Origin: Pithys albifrons albifrons
Lineage: Eukaryota; Chordata; Aves; Passeriformes; Thamnophilidae
Length of the DNA stretch: 64,000 nt
Direction: 5' to 3'
Assembly (NCBI RefSeq): GCF_047495875.1
Contig: NC_092474.1
Span: 14,046,700 to 14,110,699 of the forward strand
How positions within the stretch are numbered: position 1 is the first letter of the stretch; the number at the start of each line of letters is the position of its first letter. Below, piece after piece: positions 46,950 through 58,275 of this stretch. The notes under the pieces were generated by a model. The model did no database searches. It was given only the letters and a program-made list of their open reading frames with translations, and was not told the DNA's origin. The position numbers and the translations under genes were made by a program.

Positions 46950-47285
46950 CTCCCAGCCATGTAGCACCTCGGCCGGAGCGATCCCGCGGTGGGGATGAAG
47001 GGGAGGGGCTGCTGGGAGACGGGATCCATCCGAGCCTTCTGCAACGCCGGCTGTCTGAATAAATTCCACACGGGTTAGTGCCTTCCCGGCGCCCTCCCTG
47101 CTGCTGGATGGATCCATGTGCTCTGGGGCTCCCTGGGTGTGCTGGGGAGCGATGGAGGGGCTGCTCCAGTGGGTGGGGAGGGGGTGTTGGACCCCACGCC
47201 GGAGCCCTGGGAGACAGGAATATTTCAGCTCTGTCGTGGCTCTGCCCCGCGGGCATCACGTGCCGCATCCCTGCTCGGTTTGGTT
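46950..47285. promoter_or_regulatory. CpG-rich block, possible internal promoter
   Basis: CpGs cluster here (for example CTCGGCCGGAGCGATCCCGC near 46969-46988 and CCCGCGGGCATCACGTGCCG near 47247-47266, the latter containing an E-box CACGTG). No CR1 or tandem repeat is present. It encloses the candidate exon at 46995-47073 and its GTTAGT donor. It reads as either a CpG-island promoter or a conserved regulatory element. Confidence 0.33.
46995..47073 (+). CDS. Candidate alternative first coding exon (phase-1 donor) in a CpG-rich block
   Basis: An ATG at 46995 opens 26 codons (starting MKGRGCWETG, ending NKFHT) plus one base, followed by a good donor, CGG|GTTAGT at 47074. Without splicing the frame stops at the TAG inside that donor. 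The surrounding 46950-47285 is unusually CpG-rich for this window, roughly 22 CpGs by eye. The donor phase (1) equals that of the upstream PH exon, so this segment could splice onto the same downstream acceptor and yield a protein without the PH domain. I do not recognise the peptide. It could equally be untranslated first exon or chance. Confidence 0.22.
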
Positions 47286-47901
47286 GTAGGGGACAAAGTC
47301 TTTGTGCCTTTTTGGGTGTTTTGAAACTCCAGCAACTCAGATGTGCTGAGTTCTAATGTGAAAAATGTTAAATTGGGTGGTAATTTGTTCTTTTCGGGCA
47401 CCTTTAATGTCGCCCAGGATTATTGGTGTGTAATGGGTGATGAGCCCCTGGTCGGACCTGTGTTGGGGTCACGGAATGGGATGTATTTTTTTAGTTCTAA
47501 GCTATATTCCTTTGGAGCTGAGATGGAATGAGAGCATTGCTGTGTCAGTCCTGTGCTGCTCCCTGCCCACGCTTTGGTCCCACATGACAGCAGGCAGAGA
47601 TGTTCTCCAGGAACACTGAGCTGTGATTGAAGGTGTGCACTGTGATCTCCATCTGTTCCTGCTCCCTGCGTTATTCCAGGTGTTTTCCATGGCCAGTCCC
47701 AGCAGAGCTCAGTGCTGGAGTGCAGGAGCACTGTCCGTTATGGGGCAAGGGATGTTCTGCCCAAACCTGCAGTGGTCTGGGGCAGAAATCCCTATTTTTT
47801 GAGTGCTACAGGACAATTATGGTGTGTTTTCTCCAGGAATGGGCGGGGGGTCCTGCCCTTCAGTTCAACTGTTGTGTTGCTTCAAGGCAGCACAACAGTT
47901 T
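47286..47901. other. Intronic stretch, unique sequence
   Basis: No repeat or exon supported. Confidence 0.5.
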
Positions 47902-48040
47902 ATGGAAGTGTCCAAGGGCAGACTGGACAGGGCTTGGGGCAATCTGGGATAGTGGGAGGTGTCCCTGCCCATGGTGGGGGGTGGGACTGGATGGGCTTTG
48001 AAGTCCCTTCCAACCCAAACCACTCCATAATTCCATGATT
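47902..48040 (+). mobile_element. CR1 LINE 3' end, short (subgroup A)
   Basis: GGAAGTGTCCAAGGGCAGAC to CCACTCCATAATTCCATGAT, ending in two tail repeats. Confidence 0.9.
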
Positions 48041-48315
48041 CATCAGTGGATGGGCCAACCAAAATCAGTGTCTCACAGCGAAGGCAACGGGTCAATGGTG
48101 AGAAATGAGGATTTGCAGGATGCTCTTTGCTTCCCTTCCAGCCCAGTGAGGGCTCCCCTGATCCAGCTCATCCTGCCTGGTGTTTATTCCTGTCCCTGTG
48201 GTGCTCCGAGGGCCGGGGCCTGCTGGGAGCACCGTGGGATGCACCCCTGGGCTTTGTGGGGTCAAATACAAACATTGCTCCTTTGATGTTGTTTGGGGTT
48301 ATTGGTGGTAGTGCC

Positions 48316-48565
48316 AGGACAAGGGGCAGTGGCTTCCCACTGCCAGAGGGCAGGGTCAGATTTTGGGAAGGGATTCTTCCCTCTGAGGGTGGGCAGGCCC
48401 TGGCACAGGTTGGGCAGAGAAGCTGTGGCTGCCCCATCCCTGGAAGTGTCCAAGGCCAGGCTGGACAGGGCTTGGAGCCACCTGGGCTGGTGGAAGGTGT
48501 CCCTGTCCAGGCCATGAGATGGGCTTTAAGGTCCCTCCCAACCCAGCCCATTCCATGATTCCATG
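48316..48565 (+). mobile_element. CR1 LINE 3' end (subgroup A)
   Basis: GCCAGGACAAGGGGCAGTGG to GCCCATTCCATGATTCCATG. A short deletion removes the GGGATGGG stretch before the terminal GGGCTTTAAGGTC. Confidence 0.91.
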
Positions 48566-49685
48566 GAGCCCAAGTTTGGGGTCCCTGCACTCCACGTGGC
48601 CACGGGCCCGTCCTGCTCTCAAGCATCACTTCACAATAAATTATTGTATCTCAATGTAATTTCCCTCCTCCAGAAAAGGGCGAGGGAAGAAGGAATGCAA
48701 ATAGGTCAAATCAAAACTGAAGCAGTTGAGGATTTACAGCTGGCTTCAGATGAGCAAGAAAAAAGCCTTTTTATCAGATCCAGATTGCCCCTTCGCTTTG
48801 GTTCCCTTCTCGGGCTGTGTTTCCAGCTGGGTGATGTAAGGACATCCACGTACCAGGAGAGCAGCACAGAGCTTTACATAACTGGGCTTCAGTGCAGAAT
48901 AAAATGCCCCAAACCAGAGTTATTCTCCTAAAAAGCTGAAACCAGCCTTGTGTGAAAACTGGGGACAAGGTGGTGAGTGGTGAGCAGTGGGGAGATGGGG
49001 AAGGGGCTTAGGGGGACCTTGGAACTGCAGAGAGGAACCTGTGGAGATGCCTCCAAGGGTGTCTGAGATGAGGCTGAGGGTTGTTTTCCTGTCTGGGCTG
49101 GTCTTTTTCTGCTCCAAAAGCATCTTTCCCCCATTTGATGGGGGTATTTTGGGGAAGCTTTGCAGTACATGGATAAAACTTTCCCTGTAAGGCAGCACCA
49201 CATCCATATGACAAACATGGAGCAAATTTGGGAAACCCAGAAGGGTGTTGGCCCTGGGACATGACAAGCAAATATTTTTCATGTTTTAACAACAAACTGA
49301 ACCCCAAAGTTGGGAAAACATTGGCTTTTAAAACCAATTTACTGTAAAAACTGTGATGTGCAAACTGTGTCCCTCTGGTACGAACATTCCCCACTGGAAA
49401 TGTGATACTTTGGAAGGGAAAATACTTCCCAAGGAGGCTTTGCTTTTCATTTAGAAATCCTCACACTGGAATAGTTGTTTCCTTACCAAAATTTTGTCCT
49501 TAAATCCACTTACCTCCCCAAAAGGAGCTGTCTGAGGTATGTTTAAAATGCTGATTTAATGAGCAGCCCAGGGAAAAGCCTGGCCCTGGCTCTGCTTGGC
49601 AGGAGATTCCTTGGGAAGAGAAGTGCTCAGCCTGGAGACTTTGGGTGGCTTTGCTACTTTCTTTTGTGCTTGTAAGGTAAAATCA
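48566..49685. other. Intronic stretch with conserved-looking left half
   Basis: 48620-48930 is repeat-free with TAAATTATTGTATCTCAATG, GAATGCAAATAGGTC (an octamer-like ATGCAAAT) and CTTTTTATCAGATCC (GATA). It carries a 122-codon + frame, but the non-coding-element reading fits better. Confidence 0.3.
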
Positions 49686-49859
49686 ATCATAGAATCATGG
49701 AATGGGTTGGGTTGGAAGGGACCTCAAAGCCCATCCAGTCCCACCCCTGCCATGGGCAGGGACACCTCCCACTGTCCCAGGTTGCTCCAAGCCCTGGCCT
49801 TGGACACTCCCAGGGATGGGGCAGCCACAGCTTCTCTGCCCAACCTGTGCCAGGGCCCT
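49686..49859 (-). mobile_element. CR1 LINE 3' end, short (subgroup A)
   Basis: ATCATAGAATCATGGAATGG, GGGACCTCAAAGCCCATCC, stopping at CAACCTGTGCCAGGGCCCTT. A deletion in CAAGCCCTGGCCTTGGACAC removes TGTCCAACC. Confidence 0.92.
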
Positions 49860-51299
49860 TTGAATTAGACAGTGGCAAACAGAGGTGAAGGTGGATTTAT
49901 GGAGGTGTTTTTTCTTGTGTTTGTGTGTTAAAGGTGTGATCCAGGCTGGTAGAGCCGAGGGCATCCTGGGTGTTGGGTTCATGGATGTTCACCAAATCAA
50001 GGAGGAAGGACTGACTCTTTCTTTAGAGAAAGAGAAATGCAGACACCACACTTGCTGTGCATGGAAAGGTCTGTGGGTAATGAACAGATAAAGATAATTA
50101 GCTGATCATAAGCTAATTTTGAGGATCTCAAAGCTCTTTCCAGCAGAAGCAGCACTGCTCCTGCTTGCAGGGGACATTTCCTACAGTAGTATCCCTTTCC
50201 TTGTTTGGGGCCAGGCCTGGCTCTCTTACCCAGCCCAGCAAATGCAGGGTCATTAATATTTGATGGTGACATGGAGCATAATCCTCTAATGGAAGTCACC
50301 TCCTGGGCTGTCACCTGGCTGCTCCCAGGGCTCCCCGGGACAGGGTGGAACCCTGGGCTGTAAAAGAGATGCAGAAATACCTTTCTCTCCCTGCAGACCT
50401 GCAGTGTGTATTTATTTCACAGCCCAACTGGGAGGGATTTAAATGAGTGTTTCAGTTCTGCTCAGGAGTGAGTGCTGGAGTCTGTCTGGAGCAGGGTCAG
50501 GCACGTGTGGAGCTGCTGGAGTGTTGCTGATGGACACTCTGGAACCAGCTCCCAGAGCAGATGTGCTGGTTCAGCCTTTCTCCAGATTTATTCAGAAATT
50601 TCTTGAGGAGAGGCTCTCTCCTCCTGATGGTTTTGACAGCTCCTTCCTTGGCATGGCAGAGAAGGTCATCCATGAGCAGAGGAAGCCCAAAATAGAGGGT
50701 AATACCTGATCCCTGCCCCCTGACACCCATCAGCGGGTCCTGGACCATTTCTCCTGCATGATGTGGCTCCTCTGGAAAGCAAGTCAACCAGAAAGGCATC
50801 TTGACACAGTCCAAAGCATAGGGAGATGCTGAATCCATTGGTTCCCTGGTCCATGTGCTGCTGGGTTGAGAGCTGTCTGGAGTTTGGGCTGGAGCTGCTG
50901 AGGAGCTGGAGGTGTTTAGTTATGGCTTTAGCAGTTATGGCTGCTGGTTTCCTTGTGAAAGCTCTGTAGTTAGGGTTGTTGGAGTAGTATTTTTGGAAAT
51001 GAAGGCTGGATGCTCCCCATTTATCCCATGGATCACACGGGGGGGCACTGACGTGGGGCCCTGCCTGGGTTCTTTGCTCTGGATGGTTTTACCAGGTGGA
51101 ATAGTGTGCAGGAGTCTCCATGGGGATGTTTGGAGATGTTTCATGTTGTGAAATCCTCTGATTTTAACCATTGTGACCTCAGGGAGGGGCGCTGGCATGT
51201 TCAGTGACAGAAGTGACAGAAGGAGCCCCCTCCAGCTACCCTGGACCCCCATGGCCAGTGAAGGTGGATGTGCATGTCTGTGTGCACTGTGCTGTGCTG
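49860..51299. other. Intronic stretch, unique sequence
   Basis: A + frame at 50443-50709 ends FLGMAEKVIHEQRKPKIEGNT but has no splice signals or family match I can name. Otherwise featureless. Confidence 0.45.
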
Positions 51300-51528
51300 G
51301 GAGGTTTGGGTTGGATCTCAGGGAAAGGCTCTTCCCCCAGAGGGTGGTGGGCACTGAGCAGGCTCCCCAGGGCAGTGGGCACAGCCCCAAGGCTGCCAGA
51401 GCTCCAGGAGTGTTTGGACGATGCTCTGAGGGACAGGGTGGGATTGTTGGGGTGTCTGTGCATGGCCTGGAGTTGGATCAATGATCCTGATGGGTCCTTT
51501 CCAACTTAGGGTATTGCAGCATTCTGTG
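51300..51528 (+). mobile_element. CR1 3' end, diverged subfamily
   Basis: GGTTGGATCTCAGGGAAAGG, CTTCCCCCAGAGGGTGGTGG, CAGGCTCCCCAGGGCAGTGG, CAGGAGTGTTTGGACGATGC and a terminal TGGGTCCTTTCCAACTTAGG. Wording differs from subgroups A-C, so it belongs to an older or separate CR1 lineage. Confidence 0.8.
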
Positions 51529-51854
51529 CCAGGCACACAGTGGTTTGGGCAGCCCCTGCAGCCCCCCAGGTCGTGCTGGGAGGAGCTCTCAGGGCAGTGA
51601 GTGCCCTGCTCTGCACTCAGGGAACGTGGCAGTCCTGCCAGGGCTGGCCAAGCTGCCTCCCTCGCAGCAGGGAGCCCTCAGTGCTCAGTGGAGCAGCAGG
51701 TCCTGTGCCAAGGGCAGGGACTGTTTGTTTTCTTTCCAAACCATGCCCTCTCTGCCCTATTCCCCTGCATTTTTAGCAGTCATGGAGTTGGGTACCTGCC
51801 CACATGCATGTGTGGCTCAGCTGGGAGAGGATGCACCCTGAGGATGTGCCAGTG

Positions 51855-51957
51855 CCAGTGGAAGTGGTTTGGGGACATAGTTTGGTGGTGGCCTTGGCAG
51901 TGCTGGGTTAATGGTTGGACTCCATGACCTTTTGCAACCCCAGAAATTCGGTGACTC
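51855..51957 (+). mobile_element. CR1 terminal fragment (subgroup B-like)
   Basis: GGTTTGGGGACATAGTTTGG, GGCCTTGGCAGTGCTGGGTT, GGTTGGACTCCATGACCTTT. About 100 bp, diverged. Confidence 0.72.
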
Positions 51958-52034
51958 TCTGGGTGTGCTGTCCGGGCTCTCGTGGTGCAGGATTGGTGCC
52001 TGAGCACCTCAGTGCGAGGCAGGAGCTGCTGCTC

Positions 52035-52220
52035 CTCGGGGCTCATGGGTAGCAATCACTAATAACAGGAGTTTATTAGCTGTATCTTAATTACAAAGCG
52101 GAGTAATTAGGGAGGAAGTGGCCATCTTGACAGCCTGGTGGTGTAATTAGAGACCAGAAACACGTTGATAGAATTGCAAAGGAGATGAACTCGCAGCTCC
52201 TGCAAATGGCTCTGCAAAGA
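52035..52220. promoter_or_regulatory. Candidate enhancer: clustered homeodomain cores and a YY1-like site
   Basis: Three TAATTA cores (52088, 52104, 52144) and a YY1-type GCCATCTT (52121) lie within 62 bp of repeat-free sequence. The cluster is typical of conserved developmental enhancers, but no conservation data are available here. Confidence 0.3.
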
Positions 52221-53664
52221 GAGGCCCGTGAGCAGTAGGAGTGGATGGGTTGCTTTCTTTTCCTTGTTTCCCTGAGCTGGCTGCACTGACAGGCAGCACA
52301 GCCCTTCCTTCCAGGGAGATGGTGCTGCATGGAGTGACTGCCCTTCTCCCTCTCTGTGCAAGTCCCCATCCAAAATACCGATGGGGAAGCAATTCCAGGC
52401 ATGGATTGCTGATTCAGAGGAGCTTTCTGCAGTAAATCATGTGCAGTGCCTGCTGTGCAGGGAGCAGAGTGTGGCCTGGCCTCAGCCAGCACTGCCTGTC
52501 CTGCTCTGTGTCCTGCTGTCAGAGCATCTGTCTGTGCAGCCACTGCTGCTGTGCCGGTGGCTCCTGGAGGGATCAAAACTGGCTTTACATGTGCTCACAC
52601 AGCAGAAACTGAACCTGGCCCAGGAGGGGGTTTGGGGCATTGTCCTGCCTCGTTGCAGGGGTGAGGGAGCACCAAGGAACCTCTGAGCACTGCCTGGGGC
52701 TCCCTCACCTCTCCCCTCCTGGCATTCTGTGGGGTAAAGGCAGAGCAGGGCTTGGATCTGGAGCCCTTCTCCCTGAGCCAGGGCTCTCATTTACATAATC
52801 TCCAGGAGAAATCCAGTCTGGATGATCCCTGTCTTTGCAAAGTGAAGCACAGGTGCTTCACCAGCTCCGGAATGGAGCTGTTTGACAATATAAAGATGCC
52901 CCAAGCATCACAATTCTTCATCTCAGTTCATCCCCCCTAAGTGACACAGCCAGATGGTGACACTGCTGGATGTCACCTCATTCACCTTAGGGCAGCATTT
53001 TGATGCCAAAAAAGTTTCAGCTCCATTTGTTCATGTTGTCCCTGCTCTTCTCTTCTTCCCTCATCCTGCTGTGCCCCCCAGCAGCTCTTACACCCACCGA
53101 ATCCTGATGACCCCAGAGATGTTGCAGCACCATCGAGCCCATGGCTGGGTATGTGTGTGGGCTGGGAGAGAGGAAGAGAGACATGAGGACACGTCAGGAG
53201 CTGCTGCATCTCCTGGAGCTTCCTTGTTCAAAGAGCACTTCAGGCTGGATGGATCAGCACCTTAGGAGAAGTGATCCCATGGAGCTGGATGGGATTGCGT
53301 GGGAGTTGTAGGGATTGAGTGGGAGCCAAGCAGTAGATGATGAGGATGATTACGAGTATCAAAGTATCTTGTAGGCTTTTGGAGCATGAGTTTGCTGCCG
53401 CTGAAGGGATCTGTGGGGATGTGAAGGATGCAGGTGGTGGGCACAGAGTCTGTGTGTGAAGGTCCATCACTCACAGTAGGGGCTTGCCAGTGAGTAAGAC
53501 CTGGGGAGTGACTTGGTGCTCCAGCTTTGAACATGGGATGGTGGCCTGGCTGTGGTGGCCTGTCTGTCGCCAAGTGTCACCCATTAAATCACCTGTCCTT
53601 TGCAGGAGAGGTGTTCTGGGAGCACAGTGGCTGCCCTGCCAATGGAGTTGCTGTGATCGTGGCT
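52221..53664. other. Intronic stretch, unique sequence
   Basis: No repeat or exon supported. Confidence 0.5.
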
Positions 53665-54275
53665 GAGCATGAGCCCAGGTGTGCCCAGGTGGGCAGGAGG
53701 CCAGTGGCCCCTGTGCTGCCCCACCCATGGTGTGTCACAGCCCCGGGGCAGTGCCAGTCCCTGTGCTGGCACTGCTGGGACACCTCCTGCCCTGGGGCAG
53801 TTCTGGGCCCCTCAGACAGGAGAGACACTGAGGGGCTGGAGCGTGTCCAGGGCAGGGAACGGAGCTGGGAAGGGGCTGGAGCAGCAGGAGGGGCTGAGGG
53901 AGCTGGGGGGGCTCAGCTTGGAGAAAAGGACGCTCGGGGGGACCTTCTGGCTCTGCAATCCCTGCCTGGAGGGGGGAGCTGGGGGGCGGGGGGGTCGGGC
54001 TCTGCTCCAGGGACAGGAGCAGAGGGAATGGGCCTCAGGCTGGGCCAGGGCAGGGGCAGGTTGGACATCAAGAAGAATTTCTTCTTGGAAAGGTTAATCA
54101 GGCATTGGAAAAGCTGTGCAGAGCAGTGGTGGAGTCCCCAGCCCTGGGGGTGTCCAAAGAACATATGGATGTGGCACTCAGTGCTCTGGGCTGGGGGACA
54201 AGGTGAGAATTGGGCACAGGTTGGACTCGATGGGCCTGGGAGGTCTTTTCCAACCTGAATGATCCTGTGATTCTT
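53665..54275 (+). mobile_element. Long CR1 3' segment (subgroup B variant)
   Basis: GGTGTGCCCAGGTGGGCAGG, GACACTGAGGGGCTGGAGCG, CTTGGAGAAAAGGACGCTCG, GTGGCACTCAGTGCTCTGGG, GACTCGATGGGCCTGGGAGG and a terminal GAATGATCCTGTGATTCTTA. 611 bp with its 3' terminus preserved. Confidence 0.92.
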
Positions 54276-55519
54276 AGGGCTGTTTGCCCATTAAGGATTC
54301 TCTTTTGATCCCTCAAGAACAATCCTTTGTTGGCCTCACTGCTCTGGTGTGTTTGCCCAGAGAGGGGAAGGAAGGAGGGAAAAAGGAGAGGGGTCTGGTG
54401 TCCCCATTGTCACCTGTGGCCAGTGTCATGGTGCCAGCTCTGCTTGTGCACTGGGCTGTGCTGTGGCCTCCTCCCACATGCAGCATTTCAGCCTCTCAGC
54501 AGTGTTTTCCAGAATTCAGGAAAACAGGTGCTTCTCCCTGTGCCCTGGTGCCAGCCCAGGCCTCAGCAGCGAGCGGGGGGCAGCCCCTGATGGAATCTGG
54601 GTCTTGGGTGCTCGTTGGCAATGGACAAGGCTTGAATGGTGCTGCTGAACTGCAGCTGTTAATGAAGGAACATCTCGTCCAGTAAAATACATGTTTTTCC
54701 ATGCAGGCATTTGTCCCACCTCCCGCAGGGAAGCTCAGGGAATTCCTGGGGCCTTGTTAAGCAGTTGTTGGGATGTAAAGGTGTGTTCCCCTTCACTTGG
54801 GTTTGATCTGTCACCCCTCCAGTGCTCTGTGGTGTCCCCAGTGCCGTGCCCTCCCTACATTCACCAGTCCCAGTGCAGGGTTCATGGAACCTGGAATCTC
54901 CTGAGCTGGAGGAGACCCCAAGGATCATTGAGTCCTGGCTCTGCCCAGGACACCCCAACAATCCCACCGTGTGCCTGCTCCATGCCTTGCTTGGTCTCTC
55001 AGGTGAGATTCTGTTTCTCTGAAGCTTCTTCCCGTTGGAAGAATCTTCCCTACAATGTGAAAATATTCCCCACAACGGGACTAGCTGTAGCTCTGTCTTT
55101 CCTGCCCATTCAGACCCTTCTCAAGCCTATTCTGGGTGGCCAGTGCCCAGGAGGAGGTTGGAGGAGGTGTGTGCCCAGGGTTTTCCCTGCCTGTGGGGTC
55201 TGAGGGAGTGGGATTTAAATCCAGAGGCAAAGGGGGTGTAAGCTGGACACTTTTCGGGTCTGCTGCTGACTTGCTGCCATCTTCCCTGAGCCTGGGGCTC
55301 TTAGCAGAGTGAGGGGCTGGCACACTCCCAGGTCCTGCACATCCCTCCTGTGCCTCTGGCATGCCCTGACCTTGGGGAACCGGAGCACGGCGGGCACCTG
55401 ACACCACCCGATCCTCTTTCCCTGGGTCGGGTAAGCTGAGCCGTGGTGGCTCAGGTGGGTCCGATGCCTGCTGGGAGGTGTCACCATGCTCTGTGTCTGC
55501 AAGGCAGCTCAGCCTGGGG
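54276..55519. other. Intronic stretch with one CR1 scrap
   Basis: Apart from the subgroup D fragment, unique sequence. Confidence 0.5.
54880..54980 (-). mobile_element. CR1 terminal fragment (subgroup D)
   Basis: GGTTCATGGAACCTGGAATC, CTCCTGAGCTGGAGGAGACC, CAAGGATCATTGAGTCCTGG and CAATCCCACCGTGTGCC, matching the avian type with CACACCGTGTGCCTG. Confidence 0.75.
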
Positions 55520-56293
55520 TGTGCTGTGTGCTCAGCCTGGCTGGGCAGGAACAGTGCTGTGTGCTCAGCCTGGCTGGGAAGGTGCTGTGTGCTCAGCCTG
55601 GCTGGGATGGGCTGGTGCTGTGTGCTCAGCCTGGCTGGGAAGGTGCTGTGTGCTCAGCCTGGCTGGGCTGGGTTGGTGCTGTGTGCTCAGCCTGGCTGGG
55701 ATGGAACAGTGCTGTGTGCTCAGCCTGGCTGGGAAGGTGCTGTGTGCTCAGCCTGGCTGGGAAGGTGCTGTGTGCTCAGCCTGGCTGGGCTGGGTTGGTG
55801 CTGTGTGCTCAGCCTGGCTGGGATGGTGCTGTGTGCTCAGCCTGGCTGGGATGGGCTGGTGCTGTGTGCTTAGCCTGGCTGGGCAGGAACAGTGCTGTGT
55901 GCTCAGCCTGGCTGGGATGGATTGGTGCTGTGTGCTTAGCCTGGCTGGGCAGGAACAGTGCTGTGTGCTCAGCCTGGCTGGGCAGGGCTGGTGCTGTGTG
56001 CTCAGCCTGGCTGGGCTGGGTTGGTGCTGTGTGCTCAGCCTGGCTGGGCTGGGTTGGTGCTGTGTGCTCAGCCTGGCTGGGCAGGAACAGTGCTGTGTGC
56101 TCAGCCTGGCTGGGCAGGGCTGGTGCTGTGTGCTCAGCCTGGCTGGGCTGGGTTGGTGCTGTGTGCTCAGCCTGGCTGGGCTGGGACAGTGCTGAGTGCT
56201 CAGCCTGGCTGGGCTGGGCTGGTGCTGTGTGCTCAGCCTGGCTGGGCAGGGCTGGTGCTGTGTGCTCAGCCTGGCTGGGAAGGTGCTGTGTGC
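55520..56293. repeat. ~28-34-bp minisatellite (GCTCAGCCTGGCTGGG core)
   Basis: About 25 units share the core GTGCTGTGTGCTCAGCCTGG followed by CTGGG and a variable linker (AAG, ATGG, CTGGGTTG, CAGGAACAG). Linker length sets the unit at 28 to about 34 bp, so the frame wanders and several frames stay open (CVLSLAG, LCAQPGW). One unit carries GCTGAGTGCTC instead of GCTGTGTGCTC (56191). The + strand is G/T-rich. Confidence 0.95.
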
Positions 56294-57810
56294 AGTCTCA
56301 AGGGCAGGTTGGCTGCTGGGTTTGGGAGAAGGGAGGCTCACATGCCCTCTCCAAGCTGCTCTGGGTGGCATGGCAGTGGCAGGGATTTCGGGACGGGCTG
56401 CCCATGTGCCAGCAGACTGTCACCACTGTTCTCCTGGTGCTGGCTGTCCCAGCCCCCAGCATTGTGGGTGTGCCAGGACATGTCCCTTCCCTGCCTCCGT
56501 GTGCTGCTGCTCCCCCTCCCTGGGAATGAGGACCCTTGTCAGCTCCTTCTTGTCAGGGAGGGTTAGCGAGGAAGGAGGGAGCTGACAGCAGGGTGGCACT
56601 GTCCTTTGCTCATCTCCCACTGCCTTCCCTGAGGATGAGGGAGCCTGGGCAGGATGTGTGTGCCCTGCTGAGGGGAGACTTCCAGAAAAACAGAAGCTAT
56701 TGGTAAAAACATACAATGAAGCAATCATGGGCCAGCTTCGCCCTGGTGAACCCCCTGGGAGTGGTCCTGGATCCAGCAGGGATGACGTTATCTGTGAAGG
56801 ATGGAGCTCATGGGAGCTGTGCCTCCTCCTTTCCCTGATGGATGTCAGGAGGAGAGGCTGTGCCATCTGTGAGCTCCCTCCTCGGCTGCCAACATTGGAG
56901 ATCGACCTGAGGCTGGAAAATGTTTAAGCATCGTTAAAAATGCATGTCCAGTGACGCAGGACAGAGACATCCAAACCCTCTGAGCACCTGCCAGGGTGTG
57001 CCACTGTGTGTGCAAGCAGAGGGTGTCACCCCCCATCTGTGACAGTGCTCACTTCTGGGAGTTTCTGCTTGGAAGAAAACTCATTGCCTCCCAAATATCT
57101 GAATTTTAGGCCATTTTTGCCCTTCCCTGGGTTTGTTCCCAGCTGCCCAGTCCGGTGCCACTCTGTGCCTGCTCCTGCCTGTCACCTCTGCAGGGACACG
57201 GGGGTTTCTTGTCCCCAGGCCTGTGGTGCCACCAGGCTGTGGCAACTCCCCCCTTTCTGCACAGGGGAGTGGTGCAAATCCATAGTGGTCACTGGATACT
57301 GAAGGATTGTGTGACTAAACAAACAGAAACAATTAATTTAACAAAATCTGTACATTTTCTCCTGTGCTTTGTTCATCTGTTGGACAAGAGCAAATGACTT
57401 AATTATTTATGATGCCACTTGTATCCATGGGACTAAATATTCACTTGGAGAGAGTCCTGAAGCCGTAGGTAGCACGAGTCCTCCCTGCAGGGATGTCTTG
57501 GATCATGTGTGGGCCATGAAGTTGGAGGTTACAGATAAAGGAGAGGAGGTTTGGTCAAGGGCAAAAGTGTGGTTTTCAGCTGGATGTGGATCTTTCAGAG
57601 CCTGGGGATGCAGAAAGGGACACAGAGGTTTGTGCTTCTGTCTTGCTGATCTGGATTTATCCAGGGATGAGAAATGCTTTCGCAGGCAGCATTGTGGGGG
57701 GGTTGGTGGAGAGAGTAACCAGATATCCAGCTGTATGTGCAGAATTTGGGAGGGATGCCGGGTGGAGATGGGGCCTCCTGCAAGGTCACCATTCCAGCCA
57801 GCTCCCAGAG
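56294..57810. other. Intronic stretch with possible conserved element
   Basis: 56690-56960 is repeat-free and contains GATGACGTTATCTG (CRE-like TGACG plus GATA) and TTTAAGCATCGTTAAAAATG. No exon is supported. Confidence 0.3.
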
Positions 57811-58275
57811 TCATGGAATGGTTTGGGTGGGAAGGGACCTTAAAGCCCATCCAGTCCCACCCCCTGCCATGGGCAGGGACACTTCCCACTGTCCCAGGTG
57901 GCTCCAAGCCCTGTCCAACCTGGCCTTGGACACTCCCAGGGATGGGGCAGCCAAAGCTTCTCTGCCCAACCTGTGCCAGGGCCTGCCCACCCTCACAGCC
58001 AGGAATTCCTTCCCCACATCCCATCTATCCCTGCCCTCTGGCAGTGGGAAGCCATTCCCCTTGTCCTGTCCCTCTATCCCTTGTCCCCAGTCCCTCTCCA
58101 GCTCTCCTGGAGCCCATTTAGGCTCTGGAAGGGACTCTCAGGTGTCCCTGGAGCCTTCTCTTCTCCAGGTGAGCCCCCCCAGCTCTCCCAGCCTGGCTCC
58201 AGAGCAGAGGGGCTCCAGCCCTGGAGCATCTCTGGGACCTCCTCTGGACTCTCTCCAGCAGCTCCACATCTTTCA
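57811..58275 (-). mobile_element. CR1 LINE 3' segment (subgroup A)
   Basis: GTCATGGAATGGTTTGGGTG through GTCCTGTCCCTCTATCCC to CAGCCCTGGAGCATCTCTGG and CTCCAGCAGCTCCACATCTT. Similar in extent to the copy at 61703. Confidence 0.92.

Noticed and set aside
46588..47268. 226-codon minus-strand frame through the CpG block
   Set aside because: Long frames arise easily in GC-rich DNA; no domain, and the + strand donor explains the region better.
50443..50709. 88-codon + frame ending KVIHEQRKPKIEGNT
   Set aside because: No family match I can name and no flanking splice signals; kept only as unexplained sequence.
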